A DNA stretch of 64,000 nt. Source: Gracilaria gracilis. Its lineage: Eukaryota > Rhodophyta > Florideophyceae > Gracilariales > Gracilariaceae. Position 1 is the stretch's first letter. Each line of letters begins with the position of its first letter. Location of the stretch: positions 620,001-684,000 of the forward strand of contig JARGSG010000006.1 of assembly GCA_030374805.1 (NCBI GenBank). Direction: 5' to 3'. The position numbers were made by a program, and so were the translations under genes. The notes under the pieces are model-generated. The model saw only the letters and a list, made by a program, of their open reading frames with translations, did not search any database and was not told where the DNA came from. This document shows, piece after piece, positions 44,586-57,289 of this stretch.

Positions 44586-46248
44586 TTCAAAGCGGGATAT
44601 GAGTCGTGAAGGTGTGAGAAGACGGCGAAAGCAACGAGAGATACAAGAGATCGTTTGGCGGGAAGCAATCGACAGCTCGGGCGGTACCGGTCCTGCTGCG
44701 AAGACAAGGGCGGGAAGAACGGCACTTCTTGAATCTGATCTGCTGATATTTTGTCAGTTGCCACGTGTAGCTGGCTGCAATTGGACACGCAGCGCCAGCC
44801 TATTGGTTGTCCCTCAAGGGGCCGATTCTCGAGAGAACATCCTGGCCGCCCATTCCCTGCGATTTGCGTTCAAATGCGAGCTACACGTCGACATTGTTCG
44901 TGTCACCGTGTAGCTGTTCAACGTAAAGTTACGGAGAGGTCACTTTGTGTTTGAACACGCGTTCTGTTGTGTAGAACACGTGTAAAATGTTGTTTTTGGT
45001 ATAGGTTTTGTCAAAAAGAGGTGCGGCCTACAAACTTTGTACAAAGTGGGCTATTCGTAAATTGAAGCACTTGGCATCGAAGGCCTTCTTGCGAAGCTTC
45101 TGGCAAATTGCGAGTAGATACGAGGGGATTCGCGGATGTGACAAGCTCTGAAACAAGAAGCTTTTTGTTATTTGCGATTTGTGATTTCAGGATGTTCTCA
45201 CTAGAAGCATACTGGCTCCTTGCCTCGGCCGAGACATATGTGCTTCAGCACGTGGAGATTGTTATCTTATACGCCAGCGGTCTTCTCAGCTTCTTTCTCC
45301 AGGGACAATCCAAATCGTGGCGAACTGTTGACACAAGCATGCGTGGTGAAACAATCAATCCAGAAGCATTCTCTATATTGTAAATACCAGAAACGTTGAT
45401 TTCTGGTTCTGAAATCGTTTTGATATTTGTTGAGGGCTACGCATACAAACTGCTACTCAGGGGAAAGCGGTAATTTCGACGAATTGATCAGAGTTTAGCA
45501 AAGCAAGTTCACAAAATTGTTGCAAAGCTCCATGGACCTCTTTTTCTGTAGTGGTTAAAAGTACGGCGTCATGATTTCAATTCAACCATTGTAGATAAAC
45601 ACCTGTTAGTTCATGTAAAACGATTTATCAAATCAGATATCCTTTTGACGCAAGAAGAGAGTTTTCGAAAGAACTTCAAATCAGTGTTTCAGTCCCACAA
45701 TAAATGAAATTCTTCTGAGCGGCATGTGCTTCTTTATCTAATCTAGCTTGCTCAATTAACAGAAAAAATATGTTGCTTGGTTCTACTTAGATTATTTCTA
45801 TTAGGCTCTATGAAAGTTCAGCCTTGAAAAGATATAAAAATGTTGTCTATATATGAAAAGAATGGATCATAACCTTTGGCATAGGGGGAACTAGCTTGTC
45901 TTTCGTTGCTCTAAGAGATGATTGCAAGAAAGAAATCTGCGTGCAATGCCATTTTTATGAAACGGCAGATTAAAATTTACCTACAGATTTGATGTAGAAC
46001 AGTTGAATGCTAATGCGTGAACATCGCTCCAAGACATCTACCGACCGATAGTGCTCAGTGTGATGATATGACAGTCTCCGCCTCCCAGGTAGGTCTTCTA
46101 ATGGCGTAGAAGCAATGTGATTTGACACACAATCAGAGGATGATACTCGCGTTCGAGAACACGTAGCGTTCAACCTGGCTTATCAAGAAAGGTACTGAAT
46201 TGCTATTTGGTCAATCGGCTCCAACTTCTTCTGCGTTCTTTCGAAGGA
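44586..46248. other. Spacer, no gene supported
   Basis: The first 350 bases are probably promoter of the minus-strand repeat protein. A 63-codon ATG ORF within 45108-45383 has a hydrophobic middle but no other support. Confidence 0.4.
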
Positions 46249-46921
46249 CGCATTTGTGACTGACTCACTAATAAAAAAACTGGGTGACTAGTGACTAACG
46301 GACTACCCTGAGAAGCAAAATTGTAGTCATATATAGTCATAAACAATACTAACGGCCATTTTTTACCCATGAGGAAAACTGATAACCATAACTTTACAAT
46401 TCGTAACAAAATAGTATTGCAAACGTTTTTGCTTATCTTAAGAATCCTGATATTGATATATATATATATATGTAGGAAGAGGTGAAAGCTTTCGACAGGC
46501 AAGTAGGGCCCTGAGGTCTTGGAAGAATATGAATGAAATGCGAACAATGATCAACTCTGTGCCGTTCAATACCGTGGCTCGTGAAACATTGTCGTCGCAA
46601 GCCTCTTCGGCGCCTGTAAAAAGGTTATTTAGCGACTTAGAGAGACGTGAAGGAAATCGAAGGCAATCACTAGTAACAAGTACTTTGGAAATGACAGAAT
46701 TGATTCGCCTTTTTGTTTGGAGCGCGCTAAAGAGCACAACTATGGGTCAAAGCTGGCTTTAAAATCCTATGGGACTTTCTTTTCGTAATCTGTTAGACAA
46801 AGTCGTGTCAGAGATTGTGAAATGGAAATAAACAACTCAAGTGACTAAATGTGACTAAGTACAGCATTTTTATGATGACTAGTGACTAGTTTGGATACCC
46901 GAATAGTTAGTAACAAATGCG
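46249..46921. mobile_element. Possible small TIR element
   Basis: The left end CGCATTTGTGACTGACT and right end AGTTAGTAACAAATGCG are imperfect inverted repeats (14 of 17). TGACTAGTGACTA occurs just inside both ends (46285 and 46876 regions), with more GTGACT words near each end, as in hAT-type subterminal repeats. A (TA)n run lies at about 46456-46471. I see no 8-bp target duplication, so this is tentative. Confidence 0.35.
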
Positions 46922-48411
46922 CTCCTGGTTCTTTCCGAACTTCGAAGTCTTCGATGCGACAGAAGTGCTTGGCTTCATGATACTGTTCTGAATATCCTCG
47001 GCACTTCCTTCAAGCACTTCATTTCAACGAAGGGTTCCGATCACATATGAAAGGCAAGATCGCTCGTTATTTTCCATGACACTATGACGCTCTTGTAATT
47101 TTCTGGGGCATTCTTCCTTCCGTAAAGGTATTCCGTTTGCGTACTAGCTGCCTCCAGCAAAGTAGTGAAAAGGGCTAAACGAACAATCCCTGTTCATAGT
47201 TCTCTTGATACAAAACTATTTGAAGCCGTCGTAAGTTACTTGGAAGCACTTTGCTCGTGGTTGTTTTCAAAACAAGAAGCCATGTTTTGGGAACTGCGGG
47301 AGAATCCTGAATGTTTTTTGAACAGAAATATTGATTTCCTATTTGTGAAGCTATTACCAAGGGTACTCGTAGGGTACGCATTTCTCAATTGATCCAATAA
47401 AACTCCTGGCCGCTTGTTCAAGATCAGAACGTACCACTCTGAACGCTTTCGATTGCAAACACCAGTGAGATGAATTATCAAACCTTGCCTGTGCCACGGT
47501 AGAGCCGCTCCCAACGTCTGAAGCACATCCAGTTCATATTAACAGACGCTTGTGACCGTATAACGTAGTATCAGTCTCAGCAAAGTTAGTACAAAGCTTC
47601 TCTATCACTCTGGAGCTCTAGACGTCCACCGCAGTCACAGCAAATGGTTTACCCTTGATAAACAAAACATTCCACCTAAGCCAGTTCCCTGTAAATGGTT
47701 TTACGCTTATTCGAAAGCTTGCCTCGGGAAGCCCATAAATTTGTTGCGTTGAAAGAGCGGCAGCTTCACCCTTCACTAGAGTCTGCTTCTGAATAGCTTG
47801 TATCAGATACTTTTCGCAATGGCTTGTTCCTTGCACGCCTCGGATAGTAAAAGATCGTTGCAGTAGATGTTGAGACAGTTATTTGAGTTTCTTTAGCATT
47901 CGTAAGCATTTCTTCAATTGCGTTAATACCCTCTTCATTTTTTTAAAGTACCTGTATATGAACCTTTTCCTTCCCATTTCGGTCGAAATATACTTGCTCA
48001 AGCCAATATCCAAGTTCAGAAGAAAATGAAAAGCAATTCGGATATGGCATATGCTTCACACCGCTCTGGTTCTCTTCAAGTTAAGCTGGGAATTAAAGGT
48101 GTACAGTTTTTGTGGGTTGTCCTATGGTGTCCTATGGGAGTAGAGAAGTGCGTGGAAGGTCTCCATAACCTGCATCGACATGGCCTTTGGTGGGACCTTA
48201 TTATCCTTGCTGGAAGAGCTCTACTCTCCGACGGAGCAGATGAATCAATTGTGACGCCCATTAATTTCCAAAGAGCGTCATTAAAGAATGGGTGCCACAG
48301 AGTTGTTGAGAATGCTTCTCGACCGTTATAAGACGGACGGCAATCGTATTGGAAACCTAGGACTAGGAATCCTAGAGCGCTCCATAAAATGATGTTTAAA
48401 GACCGAACAGC
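46922..48411. other. Spacer, no gene supported
   Basis: Short ORFs at 47165-47392 (+), 47618-47836 (-) and 48026-48331 (+). None has a motif or promoter. The minus ORF (residues IYGLPEASFRISVKPFTGNWLRW) reads somewhat like protein and could be a gene remnant. Confidence 0.4.
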
Positions 48412-48675
48412 TGTGACAAAGTAGTATGTACTACAAGCTGCTGTCTTCTTTAGTCATGACCTCTGTAGCGGCGCGTGACCTTCAAGCTAGGTTCGGTCAC
48501 AGTTGCTCTCTGTTTCAACTGCAAGCCTGCTTTGAGGCGCAGTATAAATAAAGAGGTACGACCTGGACTGCTCCTCTTGCGTGGAGAGCAGCCAGCCACG
48601 ACCCAACATCTCATCATCTTCCCGTATCATACAGTGCACTCGCCTCTGTATTACATTTGGTTACATTTGGTAGCA
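48412..48675 (+). repeat. Gypsy-3A 5' LTR
   Basis: 264 bp, TGTGACAAAG to GGTAGCA. TATAAATA at 48543-48550 is the likely promoter. The end has TTACATTTGG twice; the 254-bp LTRs of copies B and C have it once. Confidence 0.9.
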
Positions 48676-48742
48676 TCAACTTTCGTTTCTCACCGCTGGA
48701 ACGCATCACAACATCTTTCCTTTCACTGCTGCGTGTCCCAAG

Positions 48743-50029
48743 ATGCCGCTAGCCTGCCAGTCGAAACTTGGCCGCCGCGTTCCCACACCCACGCCGCCGT
48801 CCCAAGCAGCTTCGTCCCGTCGTTCGGCGTCTCTCCCGCCAGAACCACCACAGGTTTCAGCCGTCCCTGCCGAGGCACCGCCAGCAACCCAGTCGCTCTC
48901 TCACATGAGTCCAGCAGCTCTCCCCTTGGCGCAGATCAGCCACTCGAATTCAGAAGCTCCTGTCCCCGCCAATACAGGTAACACTGCTGCAATCAACGTT
49001 GCTTCTAACCACACGACATCTCCTCCTCCCCCTGCCGCTCTTCTGTCAATGATTCAGGAACAGCAGAACACCATGGCCTTGGTAGTTTCTCAATTGCAAG
49101 CTCTCCAGAACCGCATCGAAACTCCGCAAAGTGTTCCATCACCACAGTCTCTTACTCCAAGAGCTGGTCCGCCGGTCACAGCGTCGCATCCAACGAATCC
49201 TTCTACACCATCCCTCCTGCAGGTTCTGAAGTCCTCTAACTTTTCGACCTACCACGGCCGTGACAGCGAGCGTACATCGATCAAAGTGCGTTCTTTTGTC
49301 TCCAACGTGCGCAAAGTAACCATCCTCTGTCCTTCAATCACAGCAGCACAAGAAGTACACATTGCGTCATGCCTGCTACGTGATAACGCGGACCATTGGT
49401 TCTCCCGCACGACGCGAGAAGGAGAGAACTTTCATACACTCGAACAACTCCAGACTGCAATGATGTCCGAATTCGTCCCTGCAAACGAGACTGCACTTGC
49501 GCGTGTCCAGCTTATCCGTATGAAGTACAGCGATGGCTCCCTTGAGAGCCATATCACAAAGTTTCGCGAGCTCGTAGATATCTGCAACACTCCAGTCACG
49601 GAAGCGTTCACCTTCTTCCAACTCAGCCTCCCTGTTCTTTTCAAAAAGAAGCTCTCCGTCCGCTTCCCAGATGGTAGACCACCGAACATGGCCGAAGTGT
49701 ACAACTTTGTGCGCACAGTCCACATCTCGGAGAAATGGAATGAAGGATCCCAACCGTCGTCCACATCATCGAAATCAAAGACGTCGAAGAACAAAGACCG
49801 TTCGTCGAAATCAGGATCTGGAAAGTCTACGGAACCGTCGTTGATTGGCAAGGATCTTTCTTCAGAGTGTTGGGGACCAGCCGATGTCTGCAACCCACTG
49901 GAGAATCGCATCTACCGCGCTCACGATCGTTGCATGAAGTGTGGAAAAGGACCTTGGAGTGATTCCTCCCACCCGTGTCGACTCAACGTGGCTGGAGCCT
50001 CCGGTCACAAGAATCGCTCGAAAAACTAG
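48743..50029 (+). CDS. Gypsy-3A gag
   Basis: 428 residues. Pro/Ser-rich start, a glutamine-rich coiled segment (MIQEQQNTMALVVSQLQALQNRI), and a retrotransposon gag/capsid domain at about 165-330 (FSTYHGRDSERTSIKVRSFV, then ADHWFSRTTREG, then EFVPANETALARVQLIRMK). A Lys/Ser-rich linker is followed by a Cys segment with CMKCGKGPWSDSSHPC, resembling an expanded zinc knuckle. It ends at TAG 50027-50029 within the frameshift signal. Intact. Confidence 0.9.
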   Translation: MPLACQSKLGRRVPTPTPPSQAASSRRSASLPPEPPQVSAVPAEAPPATQSLSHMSPAALPLAQISHSNSEAPVPANTGNTAAINVASNHTTSPPPPAALLSMIQEQQNTMALVVSQLQALQNRIETPQSVPSPQSLTPRAGPPVTASHPTNPSTPSLLQVLKSSNFSTYHGRDSERTSIKVRSFVSNVRKVTILCPSITAAQEVHIASCLLRDNADHWFSRTTREGENFHTLEQLQTAMMSEFVPANETALARVQLIRMKYSDGSLESHITKFRELVDICNTPVTEAFTFFQLSLPVLFKKKLSVRFPDGRPPNMAEVYNFVRTVHISEKWNEGSQPSSTSSKSKTSKNKDRSSKSGSGKSTEPSLIGKDLSSECWGPADVCNPLENRIYRAHDRCMKCGKGPWSDSSHPCRLNVAGASGHKNRSKN

Positions 50030-50051
50030 TCGAGCCGCACGCCGGTGCGGC
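50020..50051 (+). promoter_or_regulatory. -1 frameshift signal between gag and pol
   Basis: GAAAAAC at 50020-50026 spans gag codons AAA-AAC; TAG follows at once. A 7-base spacer leads to a perfect hairpin, GCCGCAC (50034-50040), loop GCCG, GTGCGGC (50045-50051). A wider stem CGAGC/GCTCG (50031-50035, 50062-50066) could extend or compete. The pol frame is -1 to gag and has no ATG near its beginning, so frameshifting is needed. Confidence 0.65.
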
Positions 50052-53000
50052 ACCGCTTGGCGCTCGATCGCTCCCAAAGCTTTCTGCTATCGACGCCAAC
50101 CCCGTCGGCGAGATGATGTACTCTGGCACGCTCAATGGATCTCCAGTTGCCTTTCATCTGGACCCCGGAGCTTCACATGCCTTCGTCTCGCTGAACACTG
50201 CACACTTGTGCAACCTCTCCCTGGAACCTTCCGAATACCACCTCACCGAACTTGGCAACTCAACAACTGTCCCAATTCATTTCCAGGCGACAGCTACGAT
50301 CGCTCTACAGGCAGGGGAAGCCCCCGTTAAAGTCTATGTCATCGATATGAAAGACACGGATAACGGGCTTCCACTCATCACCGTCGGGCGTCAATGGCTC
50401 CAACAGGTACGACCTCACGTCGATTGGTCATCGTACAGCCTAACCATTAAGCGCGCTAATGGTTCTCAAGCGAAAGTGCTGCCACGAAACCACTCTACCT
50501 CTTCGAAGCGAGTTGACAAACCAACGGTACCGACGATCACTTACAAGCGCATGCGCCGCCTCGTCAAGCAGCGCGGCTGTGAACTTTATGCGTTACGTCT
50601 GCGCCCTTCCACGTCCGTCGAATGCCACACCGAGCTGGCCTCTATCGTCGACGAGTTCGAGGACGTCTTCAAGGAAGAGCTACCATACGAGCTGCCTCCG
50701 CAGCGCGGACAAGACTTTGAGATCAACCTCCGTCCGGGTGAACCCCCTCCTGTTCGACCCGTAATCAGGCTCTCTACCGCAGAGCTAGACGTACTCCGCA
50801 ACACCCTAGACGGGCTCCTTCGCAAAGGACTCATTCGCCCCTCCTCCTCACCATTTGGCGCACCTGTTTTCTTCGTCAAGAAGAAGTCCGGCGAACTACG
50901 TATGGTCTGTGACTACCGTGCGCTGAATCGAATCACCATTCCAGACGCCACGCCTCTTCCCCTCATCGATGAGGCTCTGGACCAAGTTGCAGGAGCTACC
51001 GTTTTTTCTCAGATAGACCTCGTAGGGGCCTATCACCAGATGCGCATCAAGGAAGAAGACTGCCACAAGACCGCTATCAGGACTCGCTATGGCTCGTTCG
51101 AGTGGCGGGTACTGTGCTTCGGTCTCTGCAACGCACCAGCAGCTTTCTCGCGCCTCATCGCTTCCGCTCTACGCCATCTCAACGGACAATGTCTAGTGCT
51201 TTACCTCGACGACATTCTTGTCTACAGCCGCTCCATGGAAGAGCACAAAGAACATCTCCGTCAGTTATTCTCCGCTTTGCGAGAGCACAAGCTGTACGCT
51301 AGACCAAGCAAGTGCTCGTTCGGAGCGAACAAAGTGGAGTATCTAGGATTCACTGTCTCAGACAAAGGAGTCTCTACGCAGGAGCGTCTTGTTTCTTCAG
51401 TACGCGACTGGCCAACGCCCAAGAATCTGAAGAACGTGCAGCAATTCGTGGGCATCGCCAACTTCTACCGTCGCTTCGTCAAGGGATATGCCGCGATCTT
51501 ACAGCCACTCACAGACCTTCTCCGCTCTCATACGTTTGAGTGGACGCCCTCGCAACAGTCTGCGTTTGATTCGATCAAGGCTGCCCTCACTTCTGCACCT
51601 GTTCTTGCGCATCCAGACCCTACAAAGCCGTTCGTTCTGGCCACCGACGCATCCAAGCATGCAGTTGGTGCAACTCTGTCACAGGACGGACACCCTATTG
51701 CTTACCTCTCACACCGTCTTTCTCCGTCAGAGAGCAATTGGGACACCGGGGACCAAGAGCTCTTGGCCGTGATGATCGCGCTCCGCGTGTGGGGTCCGTA
51801 CCTTCGTGGACGTCGTTTTCTTCTACAGACCGACCACGACCCTATCCGCTATCTTCAATCAAAGTCAAAGCTCACCGGCCGACAATGTCGTTGGCTTGAT
51901 GAGATCCAGGAACATTCATTCGAGGTTGAACACCTCCCTGGAAAGCGCAATGTGGTACCCGACGCGCTTAGCCGCCGCCCTGACCACCTTCCCATTCTCC
52001 GCTCGCTTACCATCTGTATTCCGGATCTGCATGCCCGCGTTCGAGCACTCTACACATCCGACCCCTTGGCTCGCGACATCTTGTCCGGACCTTCAACGCA
52101 AAACAACAGTTCTCCTAGGTCACGCCGTATATCCACAAACTTCTCTGTCTGCGACGGAATAATATACTGGGCAGGCACTGGTTCTCTTCGCCTGTACATC
52201 CCGGAAGGCATCCTCCGTGACGAGCTCACAGGCTATTTCCACGGTATCGGTCATGTCGGCGCAGACAAGACATACTTCAACGCAGCTCGAAGTGTTTATT
52301 GGCCACAAATGTACCGCTACATTTTGCGCTTTGTACGTCAGTGCCGCAGTTGCCAGTCGAACAAGCCAGTCTGCAAACCACCGCAAGGACTTCTGCAACC
52401 GTTACCAATCCCCAATCGCTGCTGGGAGATCGTCACCTTCGATTTTCTCACCGAACTTCCCACCACTTGCAATGGGTACGATGCCATCCTAGTAATTGTG
52501 GACAAACTCTCCAAACAGTCCATATTTGTCCCGACGAAGAAGACTGCCAGCGCTCAAGACACCGCATTTCTCTTCGAATATCACCTCTTCGCCAAACACG
52601 GAGTTCCCCACACCTTGGTATCGGACAGAGACCCCAAGGTAGCATCAAGGTTTTGGAAAACTCTCACTCAACTTCTGAATGTACGAAGCAATACATCGAC
52701 GGCCGACCATCCCCAAACGGGACGGCCAATCCGAGAACCTAATCCGCACTCTGTCTGCTATGCCTTCGCTCGTTAATACAGGCCGCACCTTCGGATTGGG
52801 ACACCATGCTCCCTACTCTCGAGTTTGAATATAACACCTCGCGTCACAGCAGCACTCGGCTTTCCCCCTTTGAAGTCGCTCTTGGCTACAATCCACACAC
52901 ACCAGTTACTCGTACCCTTGGACAATGTTCCGATCGTTCTCAGTCAGCTGACGACTACGTTAGCAGACGACAGGCGATGGTCACTCTGGCGCGCGAACAC

Positions 53001-53528
53001 CTGGCGAAGGCCAGCTGCAATCAGAAGTTTTATGCTGACCGCAGTCGCCGCGATGTATCCTTTGAACCAGGAATGCTTGTCCTTCTCCGCGCTGATAATC
53101 TCTCACTTACACGCCGCTCGTCGCTTCCGAAGAAGTGGCAACCTCGTTTTATCGGCCCCTTTCGTATACAAGAACGTCTTGGGCCAGTAACCTATCGTAT
53201 CGAGTTACCATGTACCATGCGACGCGCGCATAACGTCTTCCATGTCGCGAAGCTCCGCTTGTTTCACGATGATAACAAGGGCCCGTTAGATATCGTGATC
53301 GACAACGACGGTGCAATCGAACAGGAAGTCGAAGAGATTATTGCGCGCAAACGCTTTAATCGACGTGTCTTTTACTTAGTTCGCTTCGTTGGCGAATCGT
53401 CCGAGGACGCAGCCTGGCTACCGCGTACAGCTCTCCGCAATTGCGCCGAATCTCTCAAGAACTTTTTGGGCACTCAGGCTTCGACGAGGACGTCTTTAGC
53501 CAAAGACCGGGCGAATGTGACAAAGTAG
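50030..53528 (+). pseudogene. Gypsy-3A pol polyprotein
   Basis: Protease with HLDPGASHAFV (DPG in place of DTG/DSG), RT with [33 protein letters not shown] and YLDDILVYS, RNase H with LATDASKHAVG and QTDHDPIRYL, integrase with HGIGHVGADKT, CRSCQSNK and the DDE residues in TFDFLTEL, VSDRDPK and the SENL/RENL segment, and a C-terminal chromodomain (EVEEIIARKRFNRR, then VRFVGESSEDAAWLP). An extra G at 52719-52721 splits it into 50020-52776 and 52806-53528. The stop TAG lies inside the 3' LTR start (TGTGACAAAGTAG). Otherwise intact. Confidence 0.9.
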
Positions 53529-53534
53529 TAGCGA

Positions 53535-53788
53535 TGCTACCAAATGTAATACAGAGGCGAGTGCACTGTATGATACGGGAAGATGATGAGATGTTGGGTC
53601 GTGGCTGGCTGCTCTCCACGCAAGAGGAGCAGTCCAGGTCGTACCTCTTTATTTATACTGCGCCTCAAAGCAGGCTTGCAGTTGAAACAGAGAGCAACTG
53701 TGACCGAACCTAGCTTGAAGGTCACGCGCCGCTACAGAGGTCATGACTAAAGAAGACAGCAGCTTGTAGTACATACTACTTTGTCACA
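53535..53788 (-). repeat. Gypsy-3B 3' LTR
   Basis: 254 bp on minus. Sits between the inverted copies A and B. Adjoins the 3' end of pol B on its right. Confidence 0.9.
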
Positions 53789-56700
53789 TTCGCCCGGTCT
53801 TTGGCTAAAGACGTCCTCGTCGAAGCCTGAGTAGCCAAAAAGTTCTTGAGAGATTCGGCGCAATTGCGGAGAGCTGTACGCGGTAGCCAGGCTGCGTCCT
53901 CGGACGATTCGCCAACGAAGCGAACTAAGTAAAAGACACGTCGATTAAAGCGTTTGCGCGCAATAATCTCTTCGACTTCCTGTTCGATTGCACCGTCGTT
54001 GTCGATCACGATATCTAACGGGCCCTTGTTATCATCGTGAAACAAGCGGAGCTTCGCGACATGGAAGACGTTATGCGCGCGTCGCATGGTACATGGTAAC
54101 TCGATACGATAGGTTACTGGCCCAAGACGTTCTTGTATACGAAAGGGGCCGATAAAACGAGGTTGCCACTTCTTCGGAAGCGACGAGCGGCGTGTAAGTG
54201 AGAGATTATCAGCGCGGAGAAGGACAAGCATTCCTGGTTCAAAGGATACATCGCGGCGACTGCGGTCAGCATAAAACTTCTGATTGCAGCTGGCCTTCGC
54301 CAGGTGTTCGCGCGCCAGAGTGACCATCGCCTGTCGTCTGCTAACGTAGTCGTCAGCTGACTGAGAACGATCGGAACATTGTCCAAGGGTACGAGTAACT
54401 GGTGTGTGTGGATTGTAGCCAAGAGCGACTTCAAAGGGGGAAAGCCGAGTGCTGCTGTGACGCGAGGTGTTATATTCAAACTCGAGAGTAGGGAGCATGG
54501 TGTCCCAATCCGAAGGTGCGGCCTGTATTAACGAGCGAAGCATAGCAGACAGAGTGCGGATTAGGTTCTCGGATTGGCCGTCCGTTTGGGGATGGTCGGC
54601 CGTCGATGTATTGCTTCGTACATTCAGAAGTTGAGTGAGAGTTTTCCAAAACCTTGATGCTACCTTGGGGTCTCTGTCCGATACCAAGGTGTGGGGAACT
54701 CCGTGTTTGGCGAAGAGGTGATATTCGAAGAGAAATGCGGTGTCTTGAGCGCTGGCAGTCTTCTTCGTCGGGACAAATATGGACTGTTTGGAGAGTTTGT
54801 CCACAATTACTAGGATGGCATCGTACCCATTGCAAGTGGTGGGAAGTTCGGTGAGAAAATCGAAGGTGACGATCTCCCAGCAGCGATTGGGGATTGGTAA
54901 CGGTTGCAGAAGTCCTTGCGGTGGTTTGCAGACTGGCTTGTTCGACTGGCAACTGCGGCACTGACGTACAAAGCGCAAAATGTAGCGGTACATTTGTGGC
55001 CAATAAACACTTCGAGCTGCGTTGAAGTATGTCTTGTCTGCGCCGACATGACCGATACCGTGGAAATAGCCTGTGAGCTCGTCACGGAGGATGCCTTCCG
55101 GGATGTACAGGCGAAGAGAACCAGTGCCTGCCCAGTATATTATTCCGTCGCAGACAGAGAAGTTTGTGGATATACGGCGTGACCTAGGAGAACTGTTGTT
55201 TTGCGTTGAAGGTCCGGACAAGATGTCGCGAGCCAAGGGGTCGGATGTGTAGAGTGCTCGAACGCGGGCATGCAGATCCGGAATACAGATGGTAAGCGAG
55301 CGGAGAATGGGAAGGTGGTCAGGGCGGCGGCTAAGCGCGTCGGGTACCACATTGCGCTTTCCAGGGAGGTGTTCAACCTCGAATGAATGTTCCTGGATCT
55401 CATCAAGCCAACGACATTGTCGGCCGGTGAGCTTTGACTTTGATTGAAGATAGCGGATAGGGTCGTGGTCGGTCTGTAGAAGAAAACGACGTCCACGAAG
55501 GTACGGACCCCACACGCGGAGCGCGATCATCACGGCCAAGAGCTCTTGGTCCCCGGTGTCCCAATTGCTCTCTGACGGAGAAAGACGGTGTGAGAGGTAA
55601 GCAATAGGGTGTCCGTCCTGTGACAGAGTTGCACCAACTGCATGCTTGGATGCGTCGGTGGCCAGAACGAACGGCTTTGTAGGGTCTGGATGCGCAAGAA
55701 CAGGTGCAGAAGTGAGGGCAGCCTTGATCGAATCAAACGCAGACTGTTGCGAGGGCGTCCACTCAAACGTATGAGAGCGGAGAAGGTCTGTGAGTGGCTG
55801 TAAGATCGCGGCATATCCCTTGACGAAGCGACGGTAGAAGTTGGCGAGGCCCACGAATTGCTGCACGTTCTTCAGATTCTTGGGCGTTGGCCAGTCGCGT
55901 ACTGAAGAAACAAGACGCTCCTGCGTAGAGACTCCTTTGTCTGAGACAGTGAATCCTAGATACTCCACTTTGTTCGCTCCGAACGAGCACTTGCTTGGTC
56001 TAGCGTACAGCTTGTGCTCTCGCAAAGCGGAGAATAACTGACGGAGATGTTCTTTGTGCTCTTCCATGGAGCGGCTGTAGACAAGAATGTCGTCGAGGTA
56101 AAGCACTAGACATTGTCCGTTGAGATGGCGTAGAGCGGAAGCGATGAGGCGCGAGAAAGCTGCTGGTGCGTTGCAGAGACCGAAGCACAGTACCCGCCAC
56201 TCGAACGAGCCATAGCGAGTCCTGATAGCGGTCTTGTGGCAGTCTTCTTCCTTGATGCGCATCTGGTGATAGGCCCCTACGAGGTCTATCTGAGAAAAAA
56301 CGGTAGCTCCTGCAACTTGGTCCAGAGCCTCATCGATGAGGGGAAGAGGCGTGGCGTCTGGAATGGTGATTCGATTCAGCGCACGGTAGTCACAGACCAT
56401 ACGTAGTTCGCCGGACTTCTTCTTGACGAAGAAAACAGGTGCGCCAAATGGTGAGGAGGAGGGGCGAATGAGTCCTTTGCGAAGGAGCCCGTCTAGGGTG
56501 TTGCGGAGTACGTCTAGCTCTGCGGTAGAGAGCCTGATTACGGGTCGAACAGGAGGGGGTTCACCCGGACGGAGGTTGATCTCAAAGTCTTGTCCGCGCT
56601 GCGGAGGCAGCTCGTATGGTAGCTCTTCCTTGAAGACGTCCTCGAACTCGTCGACGATAGAGGCCAGCTCGGTGTGGCATTCGACGGACGTGGAAGGGCG

Positions 56701-57035
56701 CAGACGTAACGCATAAAGTTCACAGCCGCGCTGCTTGACGAGGCGGCGCATGCGCTTGTAAGTGATCGTCGGTACCGTTGGTTTGTCAACTCGCTTCGAA
56801 GAGGTAGAGTGGTTTCGTGGCAGCACTTTCGCTTGAGAACCATTAGCGCGCTTAATGGTTAGGCTGTACGATGACCAATCGACGTGAGGTCGTACCTGTT
56901 GGAGCCATTGACGCCCGACGGTGATGAGTGGAAGCCCGTTATCCGTGTCTTTCATATCGATGACATAGACTTTAACGGGGGCTTCCCCTGCCTGTAGAGC
57001 GATCGTAGCTGTCGCCTGGAAATGAATTGGGACTA
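53776..57035 (-). CDS. Gypsy-3B pol, N-terminally truncated but otherwise open
   Basis: Uninterrupted frame from VPIHFQATATIAL (late protease) through RT, RNase H, integrase and chromodomain to TAG in the LTR. It lacks gag and the protease active site because the neighbouring LTR (57036-57289) replaces everything upstream of about 57033. The open frame reads on into that LTR but this part is not genuine protein. Nearly identical to copy A; differences include FVGLANF for FVGIANF and NFLATQ for NFLGTQ. Confidence 0.85.
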
Positions 57036-57289
57036 TGCTACCAAATGTAATACAGAGGCGAGTGCACTGTATGATACGGGAAGATGATGAGATGTTGGGT
57101 CGTGGCTGGCTGCTCTCCACGCAAGAGGAGCAGTCCAGGTCGTACCTCTTTATTTATACTGCGCCTCAAAGCAGGCTTGCAGTTGAAACAGAGAGCAACT
57201 GTGACCGAACCTAGCTTGAAGGTCACGCGCCGCTACAGAGGTCATGACTAAAGAAGACAGCAGCTTGTAGTACATACTACTTTGTCACA
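57036..57289 (-). repeat. Gypsy-3C 3' LTR
   Basis: 254 bp, essentially identical to 53535-53788. Confidence 0.9.

Larger units (their letters stand above)
48412..53530 (+). mobile_element. Gypsy-3 copy A (chromodomain gypsy element)
   Basis: 5' LTR (48412-48675), gag, then pol in the -1 frame. The 3' LTR is cut after 15 bases (TGTGACAAAGTAGTA, 53516-53530) and followed after GCGA by an LTR in the opposite orientation. The element therefore lacks its own 3' LTR in this window. A single extra G at 52719-52721 relative to copy B breaks the pol frame. Confidence 0.9.

Noticed and set aside
48475..48742. ORF start upstream of Gypsy-3 gag, and its copies at 53537-53725 and 57038-57226
   Set aside because: Reads through the LTR in another frame than gag; repeated only because LTRs repeat.
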